From NCBI GenBank assembly GCA_011319805.1, contig SJRY01000295.1, positions 78,320 to 142,319 on the forward strand: 64,000 bases of DNA, written 5' to 3'. Each line of letters begins with the position of its first letter. Position 1 is the first letter of the stretch. This DNA comes from Macrocybe gigantea. Its lineage: Eukaryota; Basidiomycota; Agaricomycetes; Agaricales; Callistosporiaceae. Shown in pieces: positions 11,652 through 23,921 of the stretch. Both the position numbers and the translations under genes were made by a program. The notes under the pieces are model-generated. The model saw nothing but the letters and a program-made list of their open reading frames with translations. It was not told the origin of the DNA and searched no databases.

Positions 11652-12835
11652 GGTGCGATAGCAAGGAAAGCAGGCGATAGCCCCGTACGGCCGATTTATA
11701 CCTTGTCGAAAATAAGGTCTTGCGTGACGAACAGGTTCGCTAGACCCTTTAAGGATTCGGAGAGTTAACGGAGAGTTGTGACAAAAGCGGAAAAAGAACC
11801 ACGGACAGGAAAGGTATAGATGGAAAAACAGCCATGGGGTCGATCTTGCTACCTAAAGGCATGTATATTTTCTGAATTCTCTTTTGTGAAAGAAGGCGTG
11901 GCCAGGGATGAGAGAAGTCTGGAATTTTTTCCTAGGGGAGTGAGAGCAAAAGGATAAGCGTGTACTTTCCGGCGGTTTCCCAGGAAATTTGACCCTTCCC
12001 AGACCTTGATCAGTGCCTCGATATTATATTCAGATAAATCTAATCTGCCATGATTATTATTTTATTTCGTCTTCCCACAGCGTGAAAAACAAACAGGTCA
12101 CCTTGAATCAGCAAGTATGCTCCCAGGCAAAACTTCGGCTACACGGGGTTTTTCCAATTTTAGTCACGACACCTCCATCGCTCACAGCATGAATCCTCTG
12201 ATAGCAACTACGTTCGTCTGTTCGGCGATTGGCGGAGAAAGAGGTGCATCTTTGCCGCTGAAAGAGTCACGCATAGATTTGCGGCCTGCAAGGATGTATC
12301 AAAGTAGTACACGATTTCTTAGACGGCATGGAGCAAGCTGGATTGATTCTTCTGGGACCGGTATGGATGGTCGTAACACTTCAGGTATTGCATTGCTCCA
12401 TCGTACCTTGGATTATTGAAGGCACAATCCATGACGTGATTCAATCGAACCTACAATGGGAGATGCAACGACCAATATCCATACGTACTTCACCTATATA
12501 AACCTCACATTTGAACTGAATTTAATCCTAAACACGATTAATAAACCGACGATATGGGAATGCGTATAAGGCACACATTTTTGTCATGAGAAAAGGACCT
12601 AATTCAGGCACGTTAGGATGCAGAAACCAACCAACTAATTTATCGCTCATCCCATGAACTTCTTGTTGAATCAGATGACTATGACAGTCGCTGGATCTTT
12701 AGGACGGAAAGCTCACCTGCCTCCATGTGAACCTGAGGGTCTATGAGCGCAGCAGATGATTGTGCCTGATGGCATTATCAGTTTATATGTAAGAAATAAG
12801 GCGTCAGCGGGCGTTAAAATACGGAAATTAAAACC
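11652..12835. other. Long intergenic region upstream of the WOPR gene
   Basis: About 1.2 kb without a supported gene. Long upstream regions are common for WOPR regulators, so much of it could be promoter. A plus-strand ORF at 12117-12419 shows no domain. Confidence 0.4.
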
Positions 12836-12910
12836 ATGGCAGAGACTCACGAACATATTTCCCTGTTCCAGTCGGAGCGCTTTGTCGAGCATGAAGAGAT
12901 AACGACGCGA

Positions 12911-13041
12911 GTTACCAACACGACAACTTCGGTGCCGATAAGATGCGAAGAGTCGGAAGAGATCAAAATAACGAGCTCGTCGTTACCAACACGACAACTT
13001 TCGGTGCCGATAAGATGCGAAGAGTCGGAAGAGATCAAAAT
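12911..13041. repeat. Tandem duplication, period 71 bp, about two copies
   Basis: Unit 1 (12911-12969) and unit 2 (12982-13041) are nearly identical from GTTACCAACACGACAACTT to GAGTCGGAAGAGATCAAAAT, with a diverged 12-nt spacer. The copies differ by one T in a T-run. A short plus-strand ORF crosses both copies, but nothing else supports a gene. Confidence 0.85.
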
Positions 13042-16000
13042 TAGGCTAGCTCCGTCCGCAGGAAGGAATACCTTTCATTCTAAGATACCCCACTTGTAAG
13101 AAAAGGAAGATAAGCCGAGCAAATGTACTGCATAGAGATGAATCTCGGGACCATCAGTGTAGATACCCAGTTCAGTAAGAGCTGTGCGCCTCGTCCACGT
13201 TCGGGGGGGGGTTCTGGGAAGAATGAAAATAGATGAGTAGATGTGAATATATGGTTTATCGATACTCCCGTATCTCAAATAATACTCGAACCTGCGTGGT
13301 GCGCGACGCGTCGTGGGATGAAACAAAAAGCAACGGATCAGAAGATCAAAGCAAGGCGCTTGAGTAGGACAGTTTCCCTGACGCGTGAATAAAAATAGCT
13401 CTGCTGCAAGTAGACAGACCGCTGGTACGCATTGCCAGAAAATGCCAGGAAGAAGGCCGCCAAGGGACAACAGAATGTAGGATCAGAACCCTCTCAATTT
13501 ACTTGTGGTATTGCTCATGCATCTGTTTCCATAGGAAGGAAAGCCCGTCTACTCCTGAGGGGTTTCATGTCAAGCAACTCCCAAATCCTTCCGATTTTGT
13601 CCACAACGTACCGAAGCTGCGTACAACAACTGTTCGGCCTAGCTCTGCCGGGGATAGTTGATTGTCGCTCTTCGCCATAAGCTCCCACCGGTACTCACTA
13701 AAATTTAGATGCTCTAGAAATCAAATAAAGTAGCAACAAGACCCACGGCATGTCGGCCCTTGTCCACATGCCATCTGTCAAAGGAAGAGAACAAGATTGA
13801 CGAGGGAGAAGGGACTCCAAAGCATAGAATGGCACTATTGAGTTTGGAGAAGACCGTTTGCTTAATTGGAATGCTAGTGTGAGTTGTCAAGTGAGAATGA
13901 TGGACGCTGATGATGAAGACATTCGTGATCAACTAGAAGCAGCTTGTTTGCGATCGATTCGCGGAGACAATCGGACTTTGAATCTGTGAGGATTCAGTCA
14001 ATCGTAAATATTCGTGTCTATCCCATAAAATAAAGATAGGTTATGTCGAAAAAGTACCTATATAAGCGATGTCGAAACTTGCTCTGAAAGTTAGACCATA
14101 TCAATGAAGATTCCCAGCATTAGGTCATGACAGTGGCACCGGACGTCTAGTGAGTCAGATTAGCGAGGAATTCAACTGAATGTGAGGGACTAATTAAGTG
14201 CGGCGTACCTTGCAAGTAACACTCTAACGCCGATAAGGTTCATGCTAGCAACGTTCGTGAGTTGCTTGATATTCCATGGAAGACCAAGCTGCTGCCCACA
14301 TGACAGGAAAAAAATATGCTGTACGAATGAGCAATGCACACTCGGACCTACGTAGACCGTCACCAGCTATTTTTGGTTCGGCGTGAACGATCCTCTTGGA
14401 TATTTATAAAACGAAGGGCGCGCGGGAAAAAAATAGCCTGCGCGAAGACATCCTTTGGCGTGTCTGTGCACCGACACAATGCACAGTCCTGTGGATTCAT
14501 CTTCGCCAATTCAGTGGGAAATGAGGTCTGCCGGCGGGATGCCATTGATGAAGCCCGTGGAGACGGAATGACGACATCTACACTGGGAAATTTGGCGTGG
14601 AAGAAAGTTTCTCAGGAAAGGAAGGTATTGAACTGACCTCATAGCTTTAGGACGCCTTGGCCAGAGACAGGTGTAACAACAAATACAAATGCTCACACAG
14701 ACAAGAAGCTCTGCGAGATCAGGAAAATCCGCATGGATGAATCGCAACACATACGTTAGAAGAGATCCCCGTCCGGTTAAGGCGTATCAGCTGGACTCAC
14801 TGCCAGGCGAAACATGGGCTAGACGCCCAGAAGATAGCGCATAGCGATTGTCATATGACAGAATTGTTCTCGGGCTGACCATGGCGGCTAACAGCAGATC
14901 TAGTCCTATCTGAGCCTATATATTATAGTTTTGTTCCTGAAACTGAGATGACGCGTAGGTGAGAAGCGTTCATCGTGGCGAAAATAACATAGCTTGGACG
15001 GACAACAACTTTACAAGACCTTTGCAGTAACTTGGGCGGTGTCGTGTACGGGGAACCGGCACAAAACGGCATGCTAGATGACCATGAGATCATTACGTGG
15101 TGGGAGAGGGAATCGCTTCACTCAGACATTGGCCCATTTGGAACCAAATTCACCCCATCTTCTGCCTTATCGGTGCAAACACCCCAATCTATTGCACGCT
15201 GCGCGGCGTCATTCAGTTGAGGGTGGAGAGCGGCGAGTTTGACGAAGTGGTGATCAAGTGACCGCGTCGTGTCAGACCTACTTCGCATAGCTCAGCGGCG
15301 CCCGAGCACCTGGAATGACCTTGCGCACATGGCGCAATTCGCATCAATGATAAAGTTTCTTTTGAATAGACGCATGATCGGTTATGGTGAACGTGCCACT
15401 CACAATTTGTCGGTTTCGCAAAGGCTCCGAACCTAAAGAGCCCACTGGGAAGCAGATAAGAGAATTATCCGGAACTCGCTGCATATCGGCGTATCGGACC
15501 TAATTGCCACTTCGTTTGCGAATTCTGCTTCCAGGGACGCACGAACGAACCATTCTTGTTGTATCAAGAGCTCCAAAGAGCGAGGATGATTCGTAATAAA
15601 GAATGCTGACAAACGACTCGAAGTCCATGATATATTTGTTTTATTGCTCCCTTCATATCATTAGTTTTAGAGATCGCAGGAATTGAACGCAGAGATTGTA
15701 CCTCCGTTAGGTCCCTCTGATTTTCGACTTACCTAGTTTCCAGCGGACTATATTATTTTCCAGCGAAGCCCCATGTCAGGAACATTCGTTTTAGCGCGAC
15801 ACGGGAAAAATAGGCAGGCTCTGTATCATTCCTAAGGTCCGAGTTCCATGCCAGATCCTGAAAAGTGATAGATGTGTGCAAGTTTCTCTAGAAGATCGCA
15901 CAGGACCCTGTTAATTATGCATCAATTCAAGGGACCTTTACAGAACATAAAGAATGCGAAATGCTCGCACCGTTAGTAAGTTGTTGGCCGGTAGGTAGAT

Positions 16001-16727
16001 TGTCCGACTTGGAAAGAAAATATGTTGAGTTGGCCGATCCTGCCGACACTATTCCCTGTACGGACGCGAAGCGGAGCCCGTTTGGAACCGGCCCTCTGAC
16101 GATTGCGAGGGAAAACAGGGTTCGTTCTTGAATGCAAGCAAAATTACGCGGTGGCGTGGACACCTTAATGAAGCCGGCACAGTGTTATCTGGTCACTAGA
16201 GAAGCGGAAAAACTGAGAGAAGTGATGTGAGAAATAACGCAGCAAAACCAGCCGTAGCGTGATGCGACGGCACCCGCAGTTGCGTGGACAGCTGACCCTC
16301 TGAGTCTTGCTAAGTTGTTGAGGCTGTAGATCCTCGGCTCAGCTCTGGAAGGATAAAATATCGTTGCCTCACACTCAACCTCACCGCTATCTCACAATCC
16401 CGGCCTAAATGAGACGCGGATAAGATTAGAACAGTTCGATGACCAGAAAGAGGAAAGGCTGTTAGTTCACACCGTTAGGCTTATCAAGTATCTAGGCATT
16501 TGTCGAGTTCATGGGTTGAGGACGGTAAGTCGGACGAAGTCGGAAAAGATAAGAGGAAAGCTGAGCATACCATATGGTTCTGGAATTGCAAGGACGAACG
16601 AATCAGACCAGCAGTACGACTGGTCAGAGGCGTGACGGCCGTCACAAGTCAGCACCTTCGTGACGAACGCGTTGCATGTGACAGAATTCTGTTGCAAGGC
16701 CTCCATCCGCTGGTCTTTCTGTCCATT
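13042..16727. other. 3.7-kb gene-poor stretch
   Basis: I see no recognisable coding exon, RNA gene or transposon terminus. Several ORFs of 60-130 codons exist on both strands but have no domain, splice pattern or compositional support. A G9 run lies at about 13204-13212. Confidence 0.45.
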
Positions 16728-17997
16728 ATGTCGGGCTCCGTAAAGCGCCACATTCAGGAGACTGTCGATGAAATACGAAGCTGTAAACAGGTTCGTATTA
16801 CACTCTCGCAACATCTCTGCCTGACTGTGACTGATAATGGTTTCCAGCGCCTAAAACAATTACGAGCTGAAGTCGAGGCTCTCGAAATGTGTGAAGAGCT
16901 GAGCTCTGGCATACTGGATCTATCAGACGAAGAAGGTTCGATGGGGAGCTTAACTGGGATGAAGAGGATAGCGTTTGGCGATGCAGAATCTGCTCCTGGG
17001 AAGTAGCGGAAGGCGCTTGCACCAGCTGCGGCAACGCTATTAAGGCACGTCTTCCTGAAGCACGTTCTCAGCAGCCTGCTAACTGGCCCTACGACTAACT
17101 GTAGGATTTGCACAATGCTGTTGACAATGCTTCTTGGACAGACACGGACGCTCTACACAGCGATCGTGTGCTAGCGCCCCGTGGATCGACACCATTGCGA
17201 GACGTTGCTTCGGGGACTCAACCTCACCCAGACTACGCCGATCGTTATCACGAATATCATACTCTCCTCCAAGGGGAGCTACAGCTCTCATGTGCGAAAC
17301 CTTCCAGCTCGAGTTCAGCGATGCCTATGGCATCGTCGCCTGGGCTGACGAAGCGATCTTCCAGGATTTTTGCATTCCCGAGATGAAAGACGGAGATAAT
17401 TGGAAAATATACCTGGGGCGCAAGGTAAAATTAGAGGAAGACGATCACGATGGGTCCTCATTCATCGAAGGAATGTTGGAAGACGTTCTCCTGTTCCCGA
17501 CTCCAGCTATCGCCAAAGCATGGGAAACCGTGCAAGAAAGTCCAGGTGTATGGGCCACGCGATGCGTCGACCCAGACGCGCTCGGCGTAGACGTTCATGT
17601 AAGTTTCGCGGACAACGAAGACTCCATGTTCGGTGAAACGGAAGACTTCTCCGAAGATAACTATGAAGACGCGAGCTCGCAGAGTGAAGATCTGGCAGGT
17701 CTTCGGCTGTCCCTCGGTCGACCAGCTCTGAACATCGTTAACCAGTACGAAACGGATTCCGACGAGGAACTCGACGACGTGGAGATGGCAGATGGCTCGT
17801 ATTCCGAGGCAGGCCAGGAAAACGATAACGAACTTGCGCAGATTGAAGCAAATAGCTCAGGAGTCGACGCCAGCGGCAGGTCCGATGATAGTGACTCTGA
17901 TCAGGACGAACTATTCAGCGGCGACGAAGAAGTTGTAGGAACTTCCGGTCCTTCCCGTTCGCCTGGAATCTATTCCATTCCAACATCGAAATCGTAA
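16728..17997 (+). CDS. Coiled coil / CxxC zinc motif / conserved domain protein, paralogue A
   Basis: Exon 1 (16728-16790) encodes MSGSVKRHIQETVDEIRSCK, and the next exon from 16848 continues a helical segment. Then come a zinc-binding motif (CRICSWEVAEGACTSC, C-x2-C-x8-C-x2-C) and a linker. The main conserved block runs from ALMCETFQLEFSDAYGIVAW through NWKIYLGRKVKLEEDDHDGS to LEDVLLFP, followed by a long acidic Ser/Asp/Glu tail ending at TAA 17995-17997. The order matches the gene at 19807-21440. The frame needs one extra G in each of two GGGG runs (16943-16946, 17273-17276). The intron at 17045-17104 starts with GC. The role is unknown; the zinc motif suggests protein or nucleic-acid binding. 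Confidence 0.72.
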
Positions 17998-18182
17998 CCA
18001 ACGTTCTCTACATTTTGAATAAGTCTTAGGTCTGCAATAAGATATCCCATTCGATTATTGGAATTAGGGATGCGCTGGCTTTGGATTTGGCCAAGGAGAC
18101 AATACCATATATCTCGGTACAATCATAGGGATTTTCGCCATGCTACATTTACAGCCCGGTTTTTCCTGTCCTACAGTAAAAT

Positions 18183-19183
18183 CTAGTAATGCGAATGTTT
18201 CCCCTTGTCAAATTGGTCCGCGACCAGGGTCTGAAGGAACGTCATCCATTGAGTTGGGACATTGGAGTAAGCGGCGGCATTCGGGAAATCAGTGATAAAG
18301 CTCGAGCCGACGCCCAATGTCTTCGCTAGGTCGTTTACGAGGGTCACGGGAGTTGAGACGGCGCATCATGGATGATGATAGATTGCTTCTGGGTCGGCGT
18401 AGACGAGCCGGTGGCGACATTGTCGGTTCTAAGCCGAGATTTGTAGACTTCACGTCCCATAAGCAAGATAACGTACTTGAAATCTCTATAGAATCCTTCA
18501 AATGTCACGATTTGATCTGCAATCGAATAATAACTGTCGTCTCGGGGTTCACTCCCGGATTTAATACAATCTGTCGGAAGTAGCGGCAGTGAGAAGAAAC
18601 GAGGGAATAGCAATGCCCAGAGTTAACGACTTACATAGCTAGTACCAAAGTCCGAGTGAACAGTCGAGGCGTAGCTTTGATACTTCGTGAGTAACGATGC
18701 CGTCGCGCCGACTTCATCGAAAAATATTCCATCCGGGCGGTATGCAGGCGACCACTGGTTATAGGTGTGGATATCAGTGGTGACGGCTGTGCTGTCCTTG
18801 TTGCCGTAGCCTGTCGCGACATAGCCGAGAACCTTGACATTATTGTTAACTTGTCCAGTCGCGCGGAGTTGGCGATGCAGGCCTGGTAGTTTACGTCTGG
18901 CTGGCTGTTCGGCGCACCGGGTCCGCTCGCAGGATTGACCACGATGTAGAACGGCAGTGTGCTAAAGTTGGTGATCCTAAGAAAACAAGGACCGTTTAGC
19001 GCCTGTTTCTTCTGATGGGCGTCCGAACTGAAGACAAACACACGATGAAGTAACCGCCGCCCATCCGGTGCATCCGTCCCCAGGGTAGATGTAGAGAGGG
19101 AAGATGACGCCGGAACGGAGCAGCGCAGCCGATTGCCCACAGAGGAGGCCGAGGAGGCCGAGTAGCCAAAGTAGTGCCTTCAT
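18183..19183 (-). CDS. Spherulation-specific family 4 (spherulin-4-like) secreted protein
   Basis: The ATG at 19183 begins MKALLWLLGLLGLLCGQSAA, a signal peptide. It continues into SGVIFPLYIYPGDGCTGWAA, the N-terminus of spherulin-4-like proteins. Later blocks are LPFYIVVNPASGPGAPNSQP, NNVKVLGYVATGYG, WSPAYRPDGIFFDEVG, a conserved VVLNPG motif and a C-terminal LGVGSSFITDFPNAAAYS. The stop is TAG at 18185-18183. This family is named for Physarum encystment and is common in fungal secretomes; some members belong to glycosidase clans. The frame needs one extra C near 18864-18872 and one at the GGG run 18348-18350 (CCC on the coding strand). It sits between paralogues A and B. Confidence 0.82.
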
Positions 19184-19806
19184 CTTTCCTCGTTCGGCGA
19201 TGCAAAAGTTCGCCGAAGTTTGGTGTAGAGAAGCCAGCCTGGAGTCAGAGACGAAATGTGGGAGAGCGTCAGATTACCTTGCGTATTTATATGCGGAGAT
19301 GTGACGAAACATAGCCATCTACCATCATGATCTGGTCCTGAATATACGTTGCTGATGATCAAATTGCGAGGCCTTTACGATTCAAAGAATAAGGTTTCAA
19401 ACGGCCATCACTGATTAGGATGCTCCATAAGTCAACGCGGCTTGAAGAGCCACAGCCTCGACTGCTATGAGCGAACGTTCTCGGGTGAAAGCCATGCGAA
19501 ACGGAAAAAATCTAGGCTCGAAGAGTCGGCGAAGACTAGTTCATTTGAAAACCATCCCACGACTAGGTAACGAAACTCATGCTCTAGCCCTAGGATGGTT
19601 CAATAGGAAGATGTAGCCATGCAGTTGTGACACCTGGTTCTGCGGACGTTCTTGACATCGCCTAGATAGGACGAGTGACAGAACTTCCAAAGGCACATGA
19701 CCGTGACGACTCCATCACGTGGTTTATTAAATAACGCGTGCCCCTAACAATCCACAACAAAAACGCAAAAGTGTTTCCGTCCTGTTTCGTTGGCAGACTG
19801 GACAGG
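19184..19806. other. Intergenic between spherulin-4 gene and paralogue B
   Basis: Divergent promoter region of about 0.6 kb. No gene or RNA seen. Confidence 0.45.
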
Positions 19807-21440
19807 ATGAGCGACCTTCTCCAGAATTTAAGAGCTCAGGCTTTGGCTTGCAAACAGGTAAATCATGGCAGTTTACTCAATGTCTGGCTGTCGCAAGTGA
19901 GGAAAAGTTCTGACAACGCGCTGATGTTGTACAGAAAGTCAAGAGCCAGGAAAATGACCTTGAACTCCAGCGCAAGAACCTAGCAGCACTGCAAAAGACT
20001 ATCTCGCTTCTGCAGTCAAAGAAGAGGAGCGCGTCGCGCGAATCCGACTCGGAGGAAGATGAAGAGGATGATGACAGCGACGAAGACGCGTCGAGGGACG
20101 GGTCGGAGTCCGAGGGACACGAGAGCGACGAAAGTTCCACCATCGATATTGCAGTTGAACATAAAATCCCGTCCAAAGTCATCTGGGACAATGCGGACCA
20201 GGTTGTGAGATGTTCGACCTGCGCTTGGGAAGTCTCCGACGATATGTGCCAAGGTTGTGGAGAAGAGTTTTCTCAGGCGGAGGTAACGTTCAGTACATTG
20301 TCGGTTTCATTTTTTATTTCACTCACTGACGTCTCTGGACGCCTTTGGTCCATGTTTATCAAATTACCTAGGTATCAAACGACGCAAGTCAGACGCCAGA
20401 CACCATTAGCACCGCGTCTGAGGCATTCACCCCGGACCGCATTCCGTGCGCGCAGCGTGGCACGACGCCTTTGCGGCGCATCGGAGCTGTCAATAGCCAC
20501 CCTGACTACGTGGGGCGTGAAACAGAGTATAAAGAGCTTCTACGTCGCGGCGCGACTCCTCTCATGTGCGAAACATTCCACCTTGAGTATACGCCAGAAC
20601 ACGGCATCATCGCGTGGGCCGACCAGAAGATCTTTGACGAGTTCTCTGGCCCAGACATGCGCACTGGGCATCACTGGAAAATTTATTTGGGCAGGAGCAT
20701 AACATTGGCGGAGGAAGACTACGATGGGTCAATATTCCTTGAGGGCTTGTTGGAAGACGCACTTGTGTTCCCATTCAGGAACTTTTGCAGGTGGGAGACG
20801 GTGATGGAGGGACAGGGTTATGGGCCAGTCGCCTTGTGAACGCCATGAAGAAGGGCGAGGACGATGACCAAGACATGGACGAAGACGAGATGAAGAAGAT
20901 GAGAGCGACAAGTACAGTGAAGATGAAGCACATCGCTATGAACGCTTGATGGAGAACCATGACCAAATCTTCGCAGGACCTGTGCGCACTGTCGAAGCGC
21001 AGGAGTACGAAGACGATACGACAGCCGTTACGCACAATCATGGCCATGCACGCACGCGCGGTTGCGGAGCCCACGAGCGCTGCTGTGACGAAGACTACGA
21101 CATGGCCCTGGACGAAGACCCCGGTTTCACGGAACCCGACGCGGCCTGGGAGTCTGACGGATACGGATCCGATGACGAAGTGCAGATTGTCAACCCCAGG
21201 GATCCGAACGCAGAAGAAGGCCCTGCCGCAGGCAAAGCGTCTGCTGATGGCACCAACGAAGGCGCAAACCAGAACACTGAGGACGACGTAGATATGGTTG
21301 AGGACGACTCTGACGACGACAGCGGGAGCGAGCCAGGCAGTGATTTCGACTCTGACGAAAACCTGAGCGGAGACGAGGAGGTCATGGGGCTGGGCGCAGA
21401 CTTGAAATGCGACGTCTGCGACAAAAAAAAATTCGCCTAA
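19807..21440 (+). CDS. Coiled coil / CxxC zinc motif / conserved domain protein, paralogue B
   Basis: Exon 1 is 19807-19857 (MSDLLQNLRAQALACKQ). Exon 2, 19935-20282, encodes a coiled coil, an acidic stretch and the zinc motif CSTCAWEVSDDMCQGC. Exon 3 starts at 20372 and encodes the conserved block from LLRRGATPLMCETFHLEYTP through WKIYLGRSITLAEEDYDG to LEDALVFP. An acidic tail with an HxH/GCG segment and a final CDVCDKK follows to TAA 21438-21440. The first intron falls at the same place as in paralogue A, after CKQ. Two breaks are needed in exon 3: a missing G at GGG 20815-20817 and one base near 20887. This looks like a tandem gene duplication with the spherulin-4 gene between the copies. 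Function unknown. Confidence 0.74.
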
Positions 21441-22297
21441 ACACTGAAATCGCAAGACCGCCTCGTCTTTGTTGCTATCCTGCGTTACTGACCTTACTAT
21501 ACATAACTTTTGGACTGTACTGTAAAGAAAGGTTCTAACATAATTCACGCACTTACTTGATGAACGTCTACTCTGAGAAGGCACTGTAAACAGTTCGTGT
21601 CGATTGAGCCCAGCCAAGTTGATAACTGAGAAGCAAAATAGAGCTTCTGGGAGAAATGTAAGGAGATCTATCTAAAGCAGTAGAATAGGCTTGATTGCAA
21701 GGTCTTCGCTCGTCCAGGGCCCGAAGGCCCATCAAAATCAAGGACCGGGTCAGCACGAGATGTATCATGTGTTACCATAGATCGAGGTGAAAAAAGGGAT
21801 CTTGCTCCCACAGAAGCTGGAAACGAATGTCCTTCTCTCTTCTGCAAATTTTGGTCCCAGGCGATGGTGGCTGCCGAGGCTCTGACGAACTATTATCATG
21901 CGCTATCGGTGACATCCCAAGGATCAATATGAGGGTTCCTCCGCGGGTGGGCGTTATCGATAGAATTCAGAAGCCCGTTGAAAGCGATCACGAACGACGG
22001 TGAATCGGGAGATGCACCTGGAGCAGAACCGTGATTCTGAGTCGCCAATGTGTTGTCGCACTGACGCTTGAGAATCATTTATCTATCATATCTATTACTC
22101 GAAACGGCTCAAATCGTACCTGTACTATGGTGTCAGACGCGGCAAGTCCCTGGAGGAGGTGTTGTAATCAATGCAGATTCGACAGCGTATGTTTTGACAG
22201 ATTTGAAATTGTTGGTCCACATTAATCCAATCGTCCACATGTTTGCCTCGTTGCAACTTGCCTTCGTTTTCGTTCTTCTTCGTCAAAGCTCTCAAAT
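21441..22297. other. Intergenic, or unresolved 5' region of the next gene
   Basis: No clear exon. Some plus-strand ORF segments at 22068-22297 are hydrophobic and could be an upstream exon of the following gene, but I cannot define splice sites. Confidence 0.3.
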
Positions 22298-23921
22298 ATG
22301 GGACGAAGTTGGGTGGATCGAGCCCAAACTGCTATCTTGTACCCTTTCAAGGTCCTCGCTGTAGCGGTCATCATGCTTTCCACCATGGTCATAGTGGACC
22401 AAACGCAAATTGAAGATCCCCTATTTCCAGACGCTCCTGTCTCCGTCCTGACGTGGTACCAGTTTTTGGGCCTATCTGATCATCGGACAGATATTCAAGG
22501 GTGTTTCGTGAAGACGGTCGTATTCTTGAAACTCAGGACTTTTACGCAACATGAGGCCATTCTTGCGGATATCTGGGATCAGAACGGCTCCAGGGGCTGG
22601 CTGCGAATCGAACGTGGCAGTAAAAATTTGCGCCCCATAAAGCCTGAAGATGCAGCTGGCGCCACGCAGGCGCAAAGTACCTCGCAGCGTCTGTCCAGCC
22701 AGGCCGGTCAAGCCACTCTGCCATCCACATCCCCCGAGACTCGCGACCATCTTCCATCTTCTACACCCGATCAGCTTTCAGATACGCCTGCAGTAGCGTC
22801 ATCTGCGGACGAATTAGATGGCCCAAGCCCAGACCTTCGTGACAGTGCTCCCCAAGATGCGCCATCGCACGCGTACTCCGGTCGCAGACCATTCCGTACT
22901 ATGATCTCGAGCTCCCATCAGAACTCGTCATCTGCGACATCATCCGCCAGACCGCCGCTGCAACTTTCCGGTACCGAAGATGAAACTACTAATTCGGAAT
23001 CCGGCGCCAACGAGGGTGCCAGACCGAGACATAAGAGCCACGGGCGCTTCCTCTTCCGATTTTCTCGGTCAGCGGTTCAGCGCTCCTCTGCTACAGCATC
23101 TCCGACGACGCATTCCCCATCGGGTACAGAAGACGAAATGGCGAACAATTCAGAATCAGATCGCGAAAGGAGCCCCAAACCGTTTTACGCTGACGCAGAT
23201 GACATGTGCGAAAGTGGCGCAGTCCGTTTGGCGACCCGAAGACAGCTCCCGATAAGTCGATTATCGAGACCATCACATATCAGGCCAATAATCCCACACT
23301 AATCGACCTCATCCTTGCCGCAAACACTGTACACAGCATGGATGAGCGTTACCGGCTCTTGGATCGACAATGTTTTTGGTTTGCTGACTCCATTCTGGTG
23401 ATTTTGGAAAGCCTTGCTGGCAGGTCCAATTGCGTCGTGACTCCCGGTCGCTGTCTCGCATAGAGAAAGATAAACGGCTGCCTTCCGAGAGCGAAGCGAA
23501 AAGACTTAGTCGACTGAAGGGTCGGTGGGGTTGGATACAAGTTCACCGACGCGATATTATCAAAGAGGACCAATTAATGGAACAATTCTCGACCTGGAAA
23601 GGGGGTTACGAAAAATACGTAAGTGATTTGGCATAGAGTCAGTAAGCGATTGTGATTCGTTGTTTCTAGCTATCCAAGCAGCGCGCCAAGAAGGAGGAAG
23701 AGAAGGAAAAAAATGTGGAGGAGGCGCGCCGCCCGCTGGAGAAGGTGATCAAAGAGCATAAGAGGGAACTGGAGGAGGTACGCCGCCCGCTGGAGAAAGT
23801 GATCGAAGAGCAGAAGAGGGAACTGCAGGAGGTACGCCGCCCGTTAGAGAAAGTGATCGAAGAACAGTCGCAGAGGATAGCGCAGCTTGAAGCTCAACAG
23901 GCTGGCGCAACGAAAGACTAA
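22298..23921 (+). CDS. Hypothetical Ser/Pro-rich protein with C-terminal coiled-coil repeats
   Basis: A long ORF (22298-23302) begins with a hydrophobic segment. It contains HEAILADIWDQNGSRGWLRI and then a Ser/Thr/Pro-rich region. The coding potential continues in a second frame with MDERYRLLDRQCFWFADSI and in a third with GRWGWIQVHRRDIIKEDQL. After a GT-AG intron, the last exon (about 23670-23921) is a coiled coil with three 18-residue repeats. The CFWFADSI-type block recurs in uncharacterised basidiomycete proteins that I cannot name. At least two frame breaks, near 23240 and near 23430-23460, separate the blocks. The 5' end is uncertain. No known function. Confidence 0.5.
23718..23879 (+). 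repeat. Three tandem 54-bp repeats coding an 18-aa coiled coil
   Basis: Copies at 23718-23771, 23772-23825 and 23826-23879 encode EEARRPLEKVIKEHKREL, EEVRRPLEKVIEEQKREL and QEVRRPLEKVIEEQSQRI. The unit keeps frame, and the alternating hydrophobic and charged residues predict a helix. Confidence 0.9.

Noticed and set aside
13075..13470. 131-codon minus-strand ORF
   Set aside because: No domain, splice context or signal. Composition and overlap with repeats suggest chance.
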